Shown: piece after piece, positions 26,781-33,902 of the stretch
Layout of the letters: every line of letters begins with the position of its first letter
Numbering within the stretch: the stretch's first letter is position 1
NCBI GenBank assembly: GCA_013823635.1
Contig: PNML01000024.1
Span: 1-35,693 of the forward strand
Origin: Polaromonas sp.
GTDB lineage: Bacteria > Pseudomonadota > Gammaproteobacteria > Burkholderiales > Burkholderiaceae_C
Length of the DNA stretch: 35,693 nucleotides
Reading direction: 5' to 3'
Position numbers and translations under genes: made by a program
The notes under the pieces: generated by a model
The model's input: the letters and a program-made list of their open reading frames with translations, nothing else
The model's database searches: none
What the model was told of the DNA's origin: nothing

Positions 26781-26805
26781 ATTTCTTACGAAATCAGGGC
26801 TTTTT
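26772..26805 (+). terminator. Strong intrinsic terminator between purM and the LysR gene
   Basis: A perfect 14-base stem, AAAGCCCTGATTTC (26772-26785) with GAAATCAGGGCTTT (26790-26803), has a TTAC loop and continues into further T residues. The genes on both sides converge, so it may work in both directions. Confidence 0.93.
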
Positions 26806-26839
26806 CATGGGCGGCACCGGCATTGGGGTGCCTGCACCT

Positions 26840-27742
26840 TCAGTCTGTTGCCATTCCCCGCATCTGCGCCAGCACATGCGCCCTGAACACACCCGCCAGT
26901 GGTGACAGCTGCCTGCCCTTGGGCCAGACCAGGTGCCATTGGGACTGGATGGGAAACCCCGCCACGTCCAGCCGCACGATGCGGGGATCGCTGTGCCCGC
27001 AGCTCAACGCGTGGCTGGACAACACGGCCACGCCCAGCTTGCTGGCCACCGACTCGCGGATGGCCTCGTTGCTGCCCAGCTCCAGCCAGCTGTTGGGCTC
27101 AAAACCCTGCTGCCGGAAGGTGCGGTCGGTGGCCATGCGGGTGCCCGAGCCGCGTTCGCGCAGCACAAAGCGGCTGCCAGCCAACTGGGCGAGCGTGATG
27201 CCGCCCTGCCCCGCCAGCGGGTGCGAGGCGGGGGCCACCAGCCACAGCGGGTTGGGCATGAGGATGTCGTCTTCCAGCGCCAGGTCGTCGGGCGGCATGG
27301 ACATGACGTAGAGGTCGTCCATGTTGGCGCGCAGGCGGTTGACCACATGGTCGCGGTTGAGCACCTCCAGCGAAATGTCCACCTCGGGGTAGCGGTCGCA
27401 GAAACTGCCCAGCAAACCCGGGATGAAGTACTTGGCCGTGCTCACCACCGCCACCCGCAAGCGCCCGCGCGCCAGGCCCTGAATGGCGGCCATGCGCTGC
27501 TCGAAGCTCTCCCACTCGTCCACCATGGTGCGGGCGGTGCGCGCCAGCTCTTCACCCGCCTGCGTGAGGTGCACCTTGCGCGAAATCACGTCGTACAGCG
27601 GCAGCCCCACGGTTTCGGCCATGTCTTTGAGCTGCATGGACGCGGTGGGCTGCGTCACATGCATGCGCCGCGCGGCGGCGCTGACGCTGCCGGTGTCGGC
27701 CAGCGCCAGAAACAGCCGCAGCTGTCGAAAGCTGATGTTCAT
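26840..27742 (-). CDS. LysR-family regulator (CbbR-like), divergent from SbtA gene
   Basis: This 300-residue regulator has an N-terminal winged helix-turn-helix (FRQLRLFLALADTGSVSAAARRMHVTQPTASMQLKDME-type, residues 5-42) and a periplasmic-binding-fold sensor domain from about residue 90. The overall sequence, with LRVAVVSTAKYFIPGLLGSFC and PDDLALEDDILMPNPLWLVAPASHPLAG, resembles CbbR/CmpR-type regulators of carbon fixation. It is transcribed divergently from an SbtA-type bicarbonate transporter with an 89-base gap, so it probably controls that gene. The effector is unknown. Confidence 0.87.
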   Translation of the reverse strand: MNISFRQLRLFLALADTGSVSAAARRMHVTQPTASMQLKDMAETVGLPLYDVISRKVHLTQAGEELARTARTMVDEWESFEQRMAAIQGLARGRLRVAVVSTAKYFIPGLLGSFCDRYPEVDISLEVLNRDHVVNRLRANMDDLYVMSMPPDDLALEDDILMPNPLWLVAPASHPLAGQGGITLAQLAGSRFVLRERGSGTRMATDRTFRQQGFEPNSWLELGSNEAIRESVASKLGVAVLSSHALSCGHSDPRIVRLDVAGFPIQSQWHLVWPKGRQLSPLAGVFRAHVLAQMRGMATD

Positions 27743-27831
27743 AGACTTTTACTGATATATATAGGTGCAAGAATCGATTTTACTTTTGCCATTCAGCCTT
27801 TTAGCATCCGCCCCCAACAAGGAGTGATGCC
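27743..27831. promoter_or_regulatory. Divergent promoter region of LysR and SbtA-like genes
   Basis: The 89-base gap is A/T-rich near the LysR side, including an ATATATAT run (27757-27764) that could form part of a LysR T-N11-A site. The SbtA-like gene has a strong AAGGAG ribosome site at 27819-27824. Confidence 0.5.
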
Positions 27832-28857
27832 ATGCAAAGTTTGCTGGACCCAGCGGTTCTGTTTTTTGTGTTCGGGGTGTTGGCCGGGGCCGTGCGCTCC
27901 AACCTGGAGTTGCCACCGGCCATTTCCAAATTTCTGTCGCTGTATTTGCTGATGGCCCTGGGCCTCAAGGGCGGCTTTGCGCTGGCGCAGTCGGGCCTGA
28001 CCACCAGCGTGGCCACCAGCCTCAGCCTGGCCGTGCTGCTGGCGGTGGTGGTGCCGCTGCTGGGTTTTGTGGTGTTGCGCCGCTGGCTGTCGGGCTTTGA
28101 CGCCGCCGCCGTGGCCGCCACCTATGGCTCCGTGAGCGCCGTGACCTTTGTCACCGCCGTGCAGCACCTGGAAAACCACGCCGTCCCCTTCGGCGGCCAC
28201 ATGGCCGCGGCCATGGCGCTGATGGAGTCGCCCGCCATCATCCTGGCCGTGCTCATGGCCAACGCCTTGCGCCAGAAGGCCGCGGCCAGCGTGGCCGTCA
28301 CGGTCCAGGCCGGTGGCACAGCGGTGCTGGGGGGCGGCCCGCTGCCGTCCAACGGCCAACTGCCCCCGCTGAAGAAGGTGCTGCACGAGTCGCTGACCGA
28401 CGGGGCCCAGCTGCTGCTGCTGGGCGCCATGGTGGTGGGCCTGGTCAGCGGCGAAGCCGGGCGCTCGGCCATGCAGCCGTTCTCGGGCGACCTGTTCAAG
28501 GGCATGCTGGCCTTCTTTTTGCTGGACATGGGCCTGATGACCGCCCGCAACCTGCCCAAACTGCGCGGCCAGTCCCCCTGGCTGATGGCCTACGCCGTGC
28601 TGGGTCCGCTGACCCACGCCACCCTGGCGCTGGCACTGGCCAAGGTGTTTGATGTGGCCTTGGGCGACACCATTTTGCTGATGGTGCTGGCGGCCAGCGC
28701 GTCGTACATTGCGGTGCCCGCTGTCATCCGCCACGCCATCCCCGAGGCCAACCCCTCGCTGTACTTCAGCCTGTCACTGGGCATCACCTTCCCGCTGAAC
28801 ATCCTGTTTGGCATCCCGCTGTACACGCAGGTGGCGCACTGGGCCTGGGGGGTGTGA
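27832..28857 (+). CDS. SbtA-type sodium-dependent bicarbonate transporter
   Basis: This 341-residue inner-membrane protein matches the SbtA (formerly DUF897) family, which imports bicarbonate with sodium. Ten hydrophobic helices in two five-helix halves can be drawn. Family landmarks are FVFGVLAGAVRSNLELPPAISKFLSLYLLMALGLKGG near the N-terminus (key part LELPPAISKFLSLYLL), YGSVSAVTFVTA, MALMESPAIILAV, LLDMGLMTARNL and SASYIAVPAVIRHAIPEANPSLY. The usual partner regulator SbtB is not beside it. The divergent LysR gene is its likely controller. In non-phototrophs such proteins may feed carboxylases or RuBisCO. Confidence 0.88.
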   Translation: MQSLLDPAVLFFVFGVLAGAVRSNLELPPAISKFLSLYLLMALGLKGGFALAQSGLTTSVATSLSLAVLLAVVVPLLGFVVLRRWLSGFDAAAVAATYGSVSAVTFVTAVQHLENHAVPFGGHMAAAMALMESPAIILAVLMANALRQKAAASVAVTVQAGGTAVLGGGPLPSNGQLPPLKKVLHESLTDGAQLLLLGAMVVGLVSGEAGRSAMQPFSGDLFKGMLAFFLLDMGLMTARNLPKLRGQSPWLMAYAVLGPLTHATLALALAKVFDVALGDTILLMVLAASASYIAVPAVIRHAIPEANPSLYFSLSLGITFPLNILFGIPLYTQVAHWAWGV

Positions 28858-28904
28858 AGCTGCACCCCACCCCATCGGGCTCACATGGCGCAGCTGACGT
28901 CGCC

Positions 28905-29765
28905 TCAGTTGGTCAGGCGACGGATGTCGCGCAGGCGCCCGGTGATGGCCTCGCGGTCCACGGCCTCACCCACCTCGGCCAAGTAGGTCGAGAGGTCGCG
29001 CTCGGCGTGGTGGTGGTGGCCCATTTCGGCGTGGACCAGGCCACGGTCACGCACCTCGTCCCACGCCCGTGGCAGCAGACGGACCAGGCGCTCCTGCACG
29101 GCCAGCAGACGGTGCCAGTCCTCACCGGTGCGGTGGATTTCCTTCAGGTTGTGCAGCATGCGCGCCAGGATGTCGCGCGGTGCGCAGGGCTGCAGGTACA
29201 GGCCCAGTGGGACTTCGTCGTCTCCCACCAGCCCGCGGGACAGCTGGTAGGGCTCCAACCGCTCCAGCAGCTCGTCCCGGCTCAGTGACTGGCCGGTGAA
29301 CGGGTCCACCACCACCTGGCCCTGGGGCAGGCTGACCTTGACCATGAAGTGCCCCGGAAAACCCACCCCGCAGGCATCCAGCTTCAGGCCCTGGGCCAGC
29401 TCCAGCCAGAGCACCGCCAGGCTGATGGGGATGCCGCGCCGGGTTTTGAGCACGGCGTGGACAAAGCTGTTGTCGGGGTCGTGGTAGTGGTTGACGTTGC
29501 CAGCAAAGCCCAGGTCGCTGTAAAAAAACTGGGCCAGGGCCCGCAGGCGCTGCAGTGCAGAGGCATCGGCCCCCAGGCGGCGGTTCAGGCGGGCCTGGAG
29601 CTGGTCCACATCGCCCAGCACCTGCTGGATGTCGAGGTCGGGGTACTCGTCCTGCGCCAGGCTGATGGCCGCCTCCAGCAGGGGCAGCTGGGCATCGTCT
29701 TGCACGAGGGACTCGAAGTAATCCAGTGACGAAAGGGGTGCCAGGGAAAAAGACATGTTCTGCAT
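28905..29765 (-). CDS. SirB1-type protein (transglutaminase-like fold with TPR-like tail)
   Basis: This 286-residue protein matches the SirB1/YchA family. The transglutaminase-like part holds DPDNSFVHAVLKTRRGIPISLAVLWLELAQGL and VGFPGHFMVKV, and the C-terminal helical region (about 195-286) looks TPR-like. No signal peptide is seen, so it is cytoplasmic. Starts at 29765 (MQNMSFS) or 29756 (MSFSLAP) both fit; a GGGGG stretch upstream favours 29765. It converges on the SbtA-like gene. The family function is unclear. Confidence 0.85.
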   Translation of the reverse strand: MQNMSFSLAPLSSLDYFESLVQDDAQLPLLEAAISLAQDEYPDLDIQQVLGDVDQLQARLNRRLGADASALQRLRALAQFFYSDLGFAGNVNHYHDPDNSFVHAVLKTRRGIPISLAVLWLELAQGLKLDACGVGFPGHFMVKVSLPQGQVVVDPFTGQSLSRDELLERLEPYQLSRGLVGDDEVPLGLYLQPCAPRDILARMLHNLKEIHRTGEDWHRLLAVQERLVRLLPRAWDEVRDRGLVHAEMGHHHHAERDLSTYLAEVGEAVDREAITGRLRDIRRLTN

Positions 29766-29858
29766 CGCTGTGTGTACCCCCTGACGGTAGCGCAAAATCA
29801 ACGCCCTCGGGGCGTGGCGGGGGTTATCCGGGTGGTTTCCGCGGCCCCGGTGGCAGCG

Positions 29859-31430
29859 TCAGCGCGCTTGGCGGGCAAATTGCCTGAGTTTCACACCCGC
29901 CAAGGCCAGTGAAGCAAAATATATAGCACCTGACCCCACCAATATAAGCGCCAAAAGGCCAATTCGTTTAAAACTCTCGGCCCGCAGTGCCACCCAGTCG
30001 AAGTGGCTGGACGCCCACATCAGGTACACGGCCAGCAGGGCACTGGCCGCCACCACCTGCAAGGCAAAGCGCCCCCATCCGGGCAACGGCCGGTACATGC
30101 CACGGCGCACCAGCCCCACCAGCAGCCAGGTGGCGTTCACCATGGCCCCCAGCCCAATGGCCAGCGCCAAACCGGCATGGGCCAGCACCGGCACCAGCAC
30201 CAGGTTGAGCAGTTGGGTCAGCACCAGCACCACCACGGCAATCATCACCGGTGTTTTGATGTTCTGGCTCGCGTAATAACCGGGCGCCAGCACCTTGATG
30301 GCGACCAAGCCCAGCAGCCCCACGCCATAGCCGGTCAGCGCCAGCGATGTCTGCTGCACATCGGCGGCAGTGAATTTGCCGTAGTGGTAGAGCACCGCCA
30401 CCAAGGGCTTGGCAAAGGTCAGCAGCGCCACGGCACAGGGCACGGCCAGCACCACCACCAGGCGCAAGCCCCAGTCCAGCAGCTGGCTGTAGCTGCCGGT
30501 GTCGTCGGCGGAGCGCGCCGCCGCCAGCTGCGGCAACAGCACCGAGCCCAAGGCCACCCCCAGCATGGCGGTGGGGAACTCCATGAGCAGGTCGGCATAC
30601 GACAGCCAGCTCACACTGCCCGTGGCCAGGTGCGACGCGATCTGGGTGTTGATGAGCAGTGAAATTTGCGCCACGCTCACACCCAGCAAGGCCGGCAGCA
30701 TCAGGCGGGTCACGCGTCGGGTGCCGGCGTGCTGCCAGGCGGCCCGCACGGCTGACCAGCGCCAGCCCACCCGTGGCAGCAGGCCCAAGCGGCTCAGCGT
30801 GGGAATTTGCACCCCCAGTTGCAACACGCCCCCCACCATCACGCCGCCCACCATGGCGTAAATGGGCTCCACCCCCATGCGGGTGAACCAGGGTGCACCC
30901 CAGGCAGCGGCCACGATCATGCTCAGGTTCAGCAGCACCGGCGTGGACGCGGGCACGGCAAACCGCTTCCAGGTGTTCAAAATACCGGCGGACAGCGCCA
31001 CCAGCGACATGAAGGCGATGTAGGGGAACATCCAGCGCGTCATGAACACGGCCGCGTCAAAACCCTGGGCGGTCTGCTGCAGGCCACTGGCCATGGCCCA
31101 CACCAGAATGGGCGCACCCAGCACCCCCAGCACACAGGTGACCAAGAGTGCCCACGCCAGCACGGTGGCGATCTGGTCAATCAGCTCCTTGGTGGCGGCT
31201 TCGCCCTCTTTTTCTTTCATGCCCGCCAGCACGGGCACAAAGGCCTGGCTGAACGCCCCTTCCGCAAACAGGCGGCGGAACATGTTGGGGATGCGAAAGG
31301 CCACATTGAACGCATCGGTCATGGGGCTGGCGCCGAACATGGCCGCCATGAGCAACTGGCGCACCAGACCGGTGACGCGCGAGGCCAGCGTGAGCACGGA
31401 AATGAGGGAGGCGGCTTTGATCAGGTTCAC
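29859..31430 (-). CDS. murJ: Lipid II flippase MurJ
   Basis: This 523-residue inner-membrane protein flips lipid II for cell-wall synthesis and has about 14 transmembrane helices. Family landmarks are SRVTGLVRQLLMAAMFGAS, DAFNVAFRIPNMFRRLFAEGAFSQAFVPVL (key residues RRLFAEGAFSQAFVP) and the later LLPQLAAARS. The start is a GTG at 31430, giving VNLIKAASLISVLTLASRVTG; no ATG lies at the right place. Divergent from rpsT, the classical arrangement. The last 45 codons (from about 29990 down to 29905) contain repeat R6, read in frame as part of a hydrophobic helix, with codons such as ATA, TCA and CGA that are rare in the rest of the gene. Confidence 0.94.
   Translation of the reverse strand: MNLIKAASLISVLTLASRVTGLVRQLLMAAMFGASPMTDAFNVAFRIPNMFRRLFAEGAFSQAFVPVLAGMKEKEGEAATKELIDQIATVLAWALLVTCVLGVLGAPILVWAMASGLQQTAQGFDAAVFMTRWMFPYIAFMSLVALSAGILNTWKRFAVPASTPVLLNLSMIVAAAWGAPWFTRMGVEPIYAMVGGVMVGGVLQLGVQIPTLSRLGLLPRVGWRWSAVRAAWQHAGTRRVTRLMLPALLGVSVAQISLLINTQIASHLATGSVSWLSYADLLMEFPTAMLGVALGSVLLPQLAAARSADDTGSYSQLLDWGLRLVVVLAVPCAVALLTFAKPLVAVLYHYGKFTAADVQQTSLALTGYGVGLLGLVAIKVLAPGYYASQNIKTPVMIAVVVLVLTQLLNLVLVPVLAHAGLALAIGLGAMVNATWLLVGLVRRGMYRPLPGWGRFALQVVAASALLAVYLMWASSHFDWVALRAESFKRIGLLALILVGSGAIYFASLALAGVKLRQFARQAR
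29908..29962 (-). repeat. Interspersed A/T-flanked repeat, copy R6, inside murJ
   Basis: On the plus strand TAGCA at 29924-29928 is followed by 20 bases, CGC at 29949-29951 and CAAAAGGCCAA. It is read in frame near the 3' end of murJ as part of RIGLLALILVGSGAIYF. The stretch stands out by A/T-rich codons (two ATA, TCA twice, CGA). Confidence 0.7.
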
Positions 31431-31468
31431 GCCAGCCAGTGTACGAGATGCCAGCCCGGCGAACAGGT

Positions 31469-31474
31469 TACAAT
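31469..31474 (+). promoter_or_regulatory. Probable rpsT -10 box
   Basis: TACAAT lies 49 bases before the rpsT ATG and fits a sigma-70 -10 box; the -35 is weak. An AAGGA ribosome site is at 31509-31513. Confidence 0.6.
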
Positions 31475-31522
31475 CGCGGGCTTTGCTGGCAACATCCACA
31501 AACCATTTAAGGACATTGAACC

Positions 31523-31825
31523 ATGGCAACCAAGCCCAAGAAAAAGAACCCACGTCTGGCCTCCGGTCGCAAGCGCGCCCGCCAGGACGTCAAACTCAAC
31601 GCCGCCAACACCTCGCTGCGTTCCAAATACCGCACCTTCGTCAAGAACGTTGAAAAAGCGATCCTGACCGGCGACAAGGCCAAGGCCACCGACGCCTTCG
31701 CCAAAATGCAATCCGTGGTGGACATCATTGCCGACAAGGGCATCTTCCACAAAAACAAGGCCGCTCGCGACAAGAGCCGCCTGAGCGCCCAGGTCAAAGG
31801 CATGGCAGCCGCCGCTGCCGCCTGA
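31523..31825 (+). CDS. rpsT: 30S ribosomal protein S20
   Basis: This 100-residue, strongly basic protein binds 16S rRNA early in 30S assembly. The N-terminus [20 protein letters not shown] and the helical pattern through [17 protein letters not shown] are typical of S20, as is the divergent murJ neighbour. It ends in an Ala run (MAAAAAA). An independent promoter and a downstream terminator frame it. Confidence 0.97.
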   Translation: MATKPKKKNPRLASGRKRARQDVKLNAANTSLRSKYRTFVKNVEKAILTGDKAKATDAFAKMQSVVDIIADKGIFHKNKAARDKSRLSAQVKGMAAAAAA

Positions 31826-31837
31826 TTGGCCCTCCCC

Positions 31838-31858
31838 GGCTCCCCGCCTGCGGGAGCC
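31838..31858 (+). other. Hairpin just downstream of rpsT
   Basis: GGCTCCCCGC (31838-31847) can pair with GCGG-GAGCC (31850-31858) around a CT loop. No T-tract follows, so it may only protect the rpsT mRNA end. Confidence 0.4.
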
Positions 31859-31928
31859 AACAGCCCGAAGGGTGGCCCAGCCCCCTTCGCCGTTTGAAAC
31901 GGTGCGCTGCCAGCAAAAAAAATGAATG

Positions 31929-31960
31929 ACCGCCTTGGCCCCTGGCCCTGGCGGTTTTTT
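31929..31960 (+). terminator. Intrinsic terminator downstream of rpsT
   Basis: ACCGCC (31929-31934) pairs with GGCGGT (31950-31955), with an inner GGCC/GGCC pairing, followed by six T residues. Confidence 0.75.
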
Positions 31961-32061
31961 CATGGGCGAATGGCGGCGATGACACACACGACCAACATCC
32001 AGACGAAAAAAAACCACCCTTGGGTGGCGGTGGCGGCCCAAGCCAGGGCAACACGAAAAGC

Positions 32062-32397
32062 TCAGCGGGCGGCGGGCGGCTTTTTGTCAGCGGCATCCGG
32101 CAACAGGCAGGCCTCCACCACCTGAAGGTCGTTGTCGCGGGCGAAGTTCATGCAGAAATCCCAGGCCATGGGCTCGGCGGCCTGCATGTCACGGTGGACG
32201 ATGACGCACTTGACGCCGCCCAAGGTGGTGGGCACACACCAGGGTGAGTAACTGAGGTGGCTGCCATGGATGGCACCACCGGGGCGAAATTGACTCATCA
32301 CGCCCGCGAGGCGCTCGGCCCAGTCGCTGGGACGGAAGGTGCGGCCTGCTTTGGTGACCCCCTGGATGAACAATTGCCTTGACGTGCTGGAGACCAT
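32062..32397 (-). CDS. DUF3579 family protein
   Basis: This 111-residue cytoplasmic protein matches the DUF3579 family, common in betaproteobacteria and typically divergent from argD. Hallmarks are LFIQGVTKAGRTFRPSDWAERLAGVMSQF (key part FRPSDWAERL), SPWCVPTTLGGVKCVIV and DFCMNFARDNDLQVVEACLLP. The ATG at 32397 gives the family's normal N-terminus; an ORF extension to 32499 crosses a palindromic regulatory-looking site and is unlikely. Function is unknown. Confidence 0.86.
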   Translation of the reverse strand: MVSSTSRQLFIQGVTKAGRTFRPSDWAERLAGVMSQFRPGGAIHGSHLSYSPWCVPTTLGGVKCVIVHRDMQAAEPMAWDFCMNFARDNDLQVVEACLLPDAADKKPPAAR

Positions 32398-32480
32398 GGG
32401 TAGGTGGCCCGGTTGAAGTCGATGGGAGCGCGGCACGCTCAGGAAGGATCGCTTTCTGTTGCGGCGCAGCAAGTATTCTA

Positions 32481-32492
32481 TCTTATATAAGA
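32481..32492. promoter_or_regulatory. 12-base palindrome TCTTATATAAGA upstream of DUF3579 gene
   Basis: This perfect 12-base palindrome in otherwise GC-rich DNA, with TAGAAT beside it, lies 84 bases before the DUF3579 start on the minus strand. It looks like an operator overlapping a promoter. The regulator is not known. Confidence 0.5.
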
Positions 32493-32571
32493 CTGCCACA
32501 GCCAGTGTGCCGAATGGGGAACACCCGACCCACGGCCACGGATGTCAGCCAGCCACCCACCCGGCTGCGCC

Positions 32572-32611
32572 TAAAATCGCTTTTCAACGGCTCAACCTTC
32601 GTTGGGCCGTT
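32572..32611 (+). promoter_or_regulatory. argD promoter -10 and 5' leader hairpin
   Basis: A TAAAAT -10 box (32572-32577) predicts a transcript starting near 32584. The RNA would then begin with an 11-pair hairpin, AACGGCTCAAC (32586-32596) and GTTGGGCCGTT (32601-32611), with a CTTC loop and one G-U pair. A short T run (TTTT within GTGTTTTG) follows. It may be an attenuator, an mRNA stabiliser or a terminator. Confidence 0.6.
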
Positions 32612-32672
32612 GTGTTTTGTGGGTTCATTCTGAGCCTGTGTGGTTTTTTACCCCTACATCCGGAGCCTTTCC

Positions 32673-33884
32673 ATGACCGCCGCTGCCACAGCCCCTGCTG
32701 CCACCTCCCCCCATGTCATGAATACCTATGGGCGCCTGCCCATTGCGCTGTCGCATGGCCGAGGCTGCCGCGTGTGGGACGTGAACGGCAAGGAGTACTT
32801 GGATGGCCTGGGCGGCATCGCCGTCAACACCCTGGGCCACGCCCACCCCCAGCTGGTGGCTGCGCTGCAAGACCAGGTGGCCAAGCTCATCCACAGCAGC
32901 AACTACTACCACGTCACAGGGCAGGAAACCCTGGCGGCCAAGCTGGTGGAACTGTCGGGCATGACCAATGTGTTTTTCTGCTCCACCGGGCTGGAGGCCA
33001 ACGAGGCGGCCCTGAAGCTGGCGCGCAAATTCGGCCACGACAAGGGCATTGACCGCCCCGAGGTGGTGGTGTTTGAAGGCGCCTTCCATGGCCGCAGCAT
33101 CGCCACGCTGAGCGCCACCGCCAACCCCAAAATCCACGCCGGTTTCGGCCCACTGGTCGAGGGCTTTGTGCGTGTGCCGCGCAACGACATCGCCGCGCTG
33201 AAAAAAGCCACCGCGGGCAACGCCAACATCACCGCCGTGTTTTTCGAGGCCATCCAGGGCGAAGGCGGCATTCACCCCATGACCATCGACTTCATGCAGC
33301 AACTGCGTGTGCTGTGCGACGAGCGCGACTGGCTGCTGATGATCGACGAGGTGCAGTGCGGCATCGGCCGCACCGGCAAATGGTTTGCCCACCAGTGGGC
33401 AGGCATCGTCCCGGACGTGATGCCACTGGCCAAAGGACTGGGCTCGGGCGTGCCCATTGGCGCGGTGGTGGCAGGCCCCAAGGCGGCCCACATTTTCCAG
33501 CCCGGCAACCACGGCACCACCTTTGGCGGCAACCCCCTGGCCATGCGCGCCGGGGTCGAAACCCTGCGCCTCATGGAAGAAGAAGGCTTGCTGGCCAACG
33601 CGGCCAAGGTCGGCACCTACCTGAAAAACGCGCTGCACACCCAGCTGATGACCACACCCGGCGTGAAAGACGTGCGCGGCATGGGCCTGATGCTGGGCAT
33701 TGAGCTGGACCGCCCCTGTGGCGTGCTGCTGCAGCGCTGTGCCGATGCCGGCCTGCTGCTGAGCGTCACCGCCGACACGGTGGTGCGCTTGGTGCCCCCA
33801 CTCATCATGACCGAGGGCGAAGCCGCCACCCTGGTGGCGATTCTGGTGCCCATCATCCAGCAATTCCTGGCCGAAAAGCCCTGA
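32673..33884 (+). CDS. argD: Acetylornithine/aspartate-family class III aminotransferase
   Basis: This 403-residue PLP enzyme converts N-acetylglutamate semialdehyde to acetylornithine in arginine synthesis. Family landmarks are LDGLGGIAVNTLGHAHP, STGLEANEAALKLARK, FHGRSIATL, EAIQGEGGI, DEVQCGIGRTGKWFAHQ and the PLP lysine in LAKGLGSGVPIGA. A CGGAG site precedes the ATG at 32673. argF follows after 18 bases, supporting the arginine role over other class III transaminases. Confidence 0.92.
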   Translation: MTAAATAPAATSPHVMNTYGRLPIALSHGRGCRVWDVNGKEYLDGLGGIAVNTLGHAHPQLVAALQDQVAKLIHSSNYYHVTGQETLAAKLVELSGMTNVFFCSTGLEANEAALKLARKFGHDKGIDRPEVVVFEGAFHGRSIATLSATANPKIHAGFGPLVEGFVRVPRNDIAALKKATAGNANITAVFFEAIQGEGGIHPMTIDFMQQLRVLCDERDWLLMIDEVQCGIGRTGKWFAHQWAGIVPDVMPLAKGLGSGVPIGAVVAGPKAAHIFQPGNHGTTFGGNPLAMRAGVETLRLMEEEGLLANAAKVGTYLKNALHTQLMTTPGVKDVRGMGLMLGIELDRPCGVLLQRCADAGLLLSVTADTVVRLVPPLIMTEGEAATLVAILVPIIQQFLAEKP

Positions 33885-33902
33885 CCGCACGAGACCGTCG
33901 CC

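Noticed and set aside
27803-27831. TAGCA upstream of the SbtA-like gene as a repeat copy
   Set aside because: No CGC at the right spacing and no matching flanks.
28858-28895. AGCTGC/GCAGCT pairing between the convergent SbtA-like and SirB1 genes as terminator
   Set aside because: Only six pairs with a 26-base loop and no T run.
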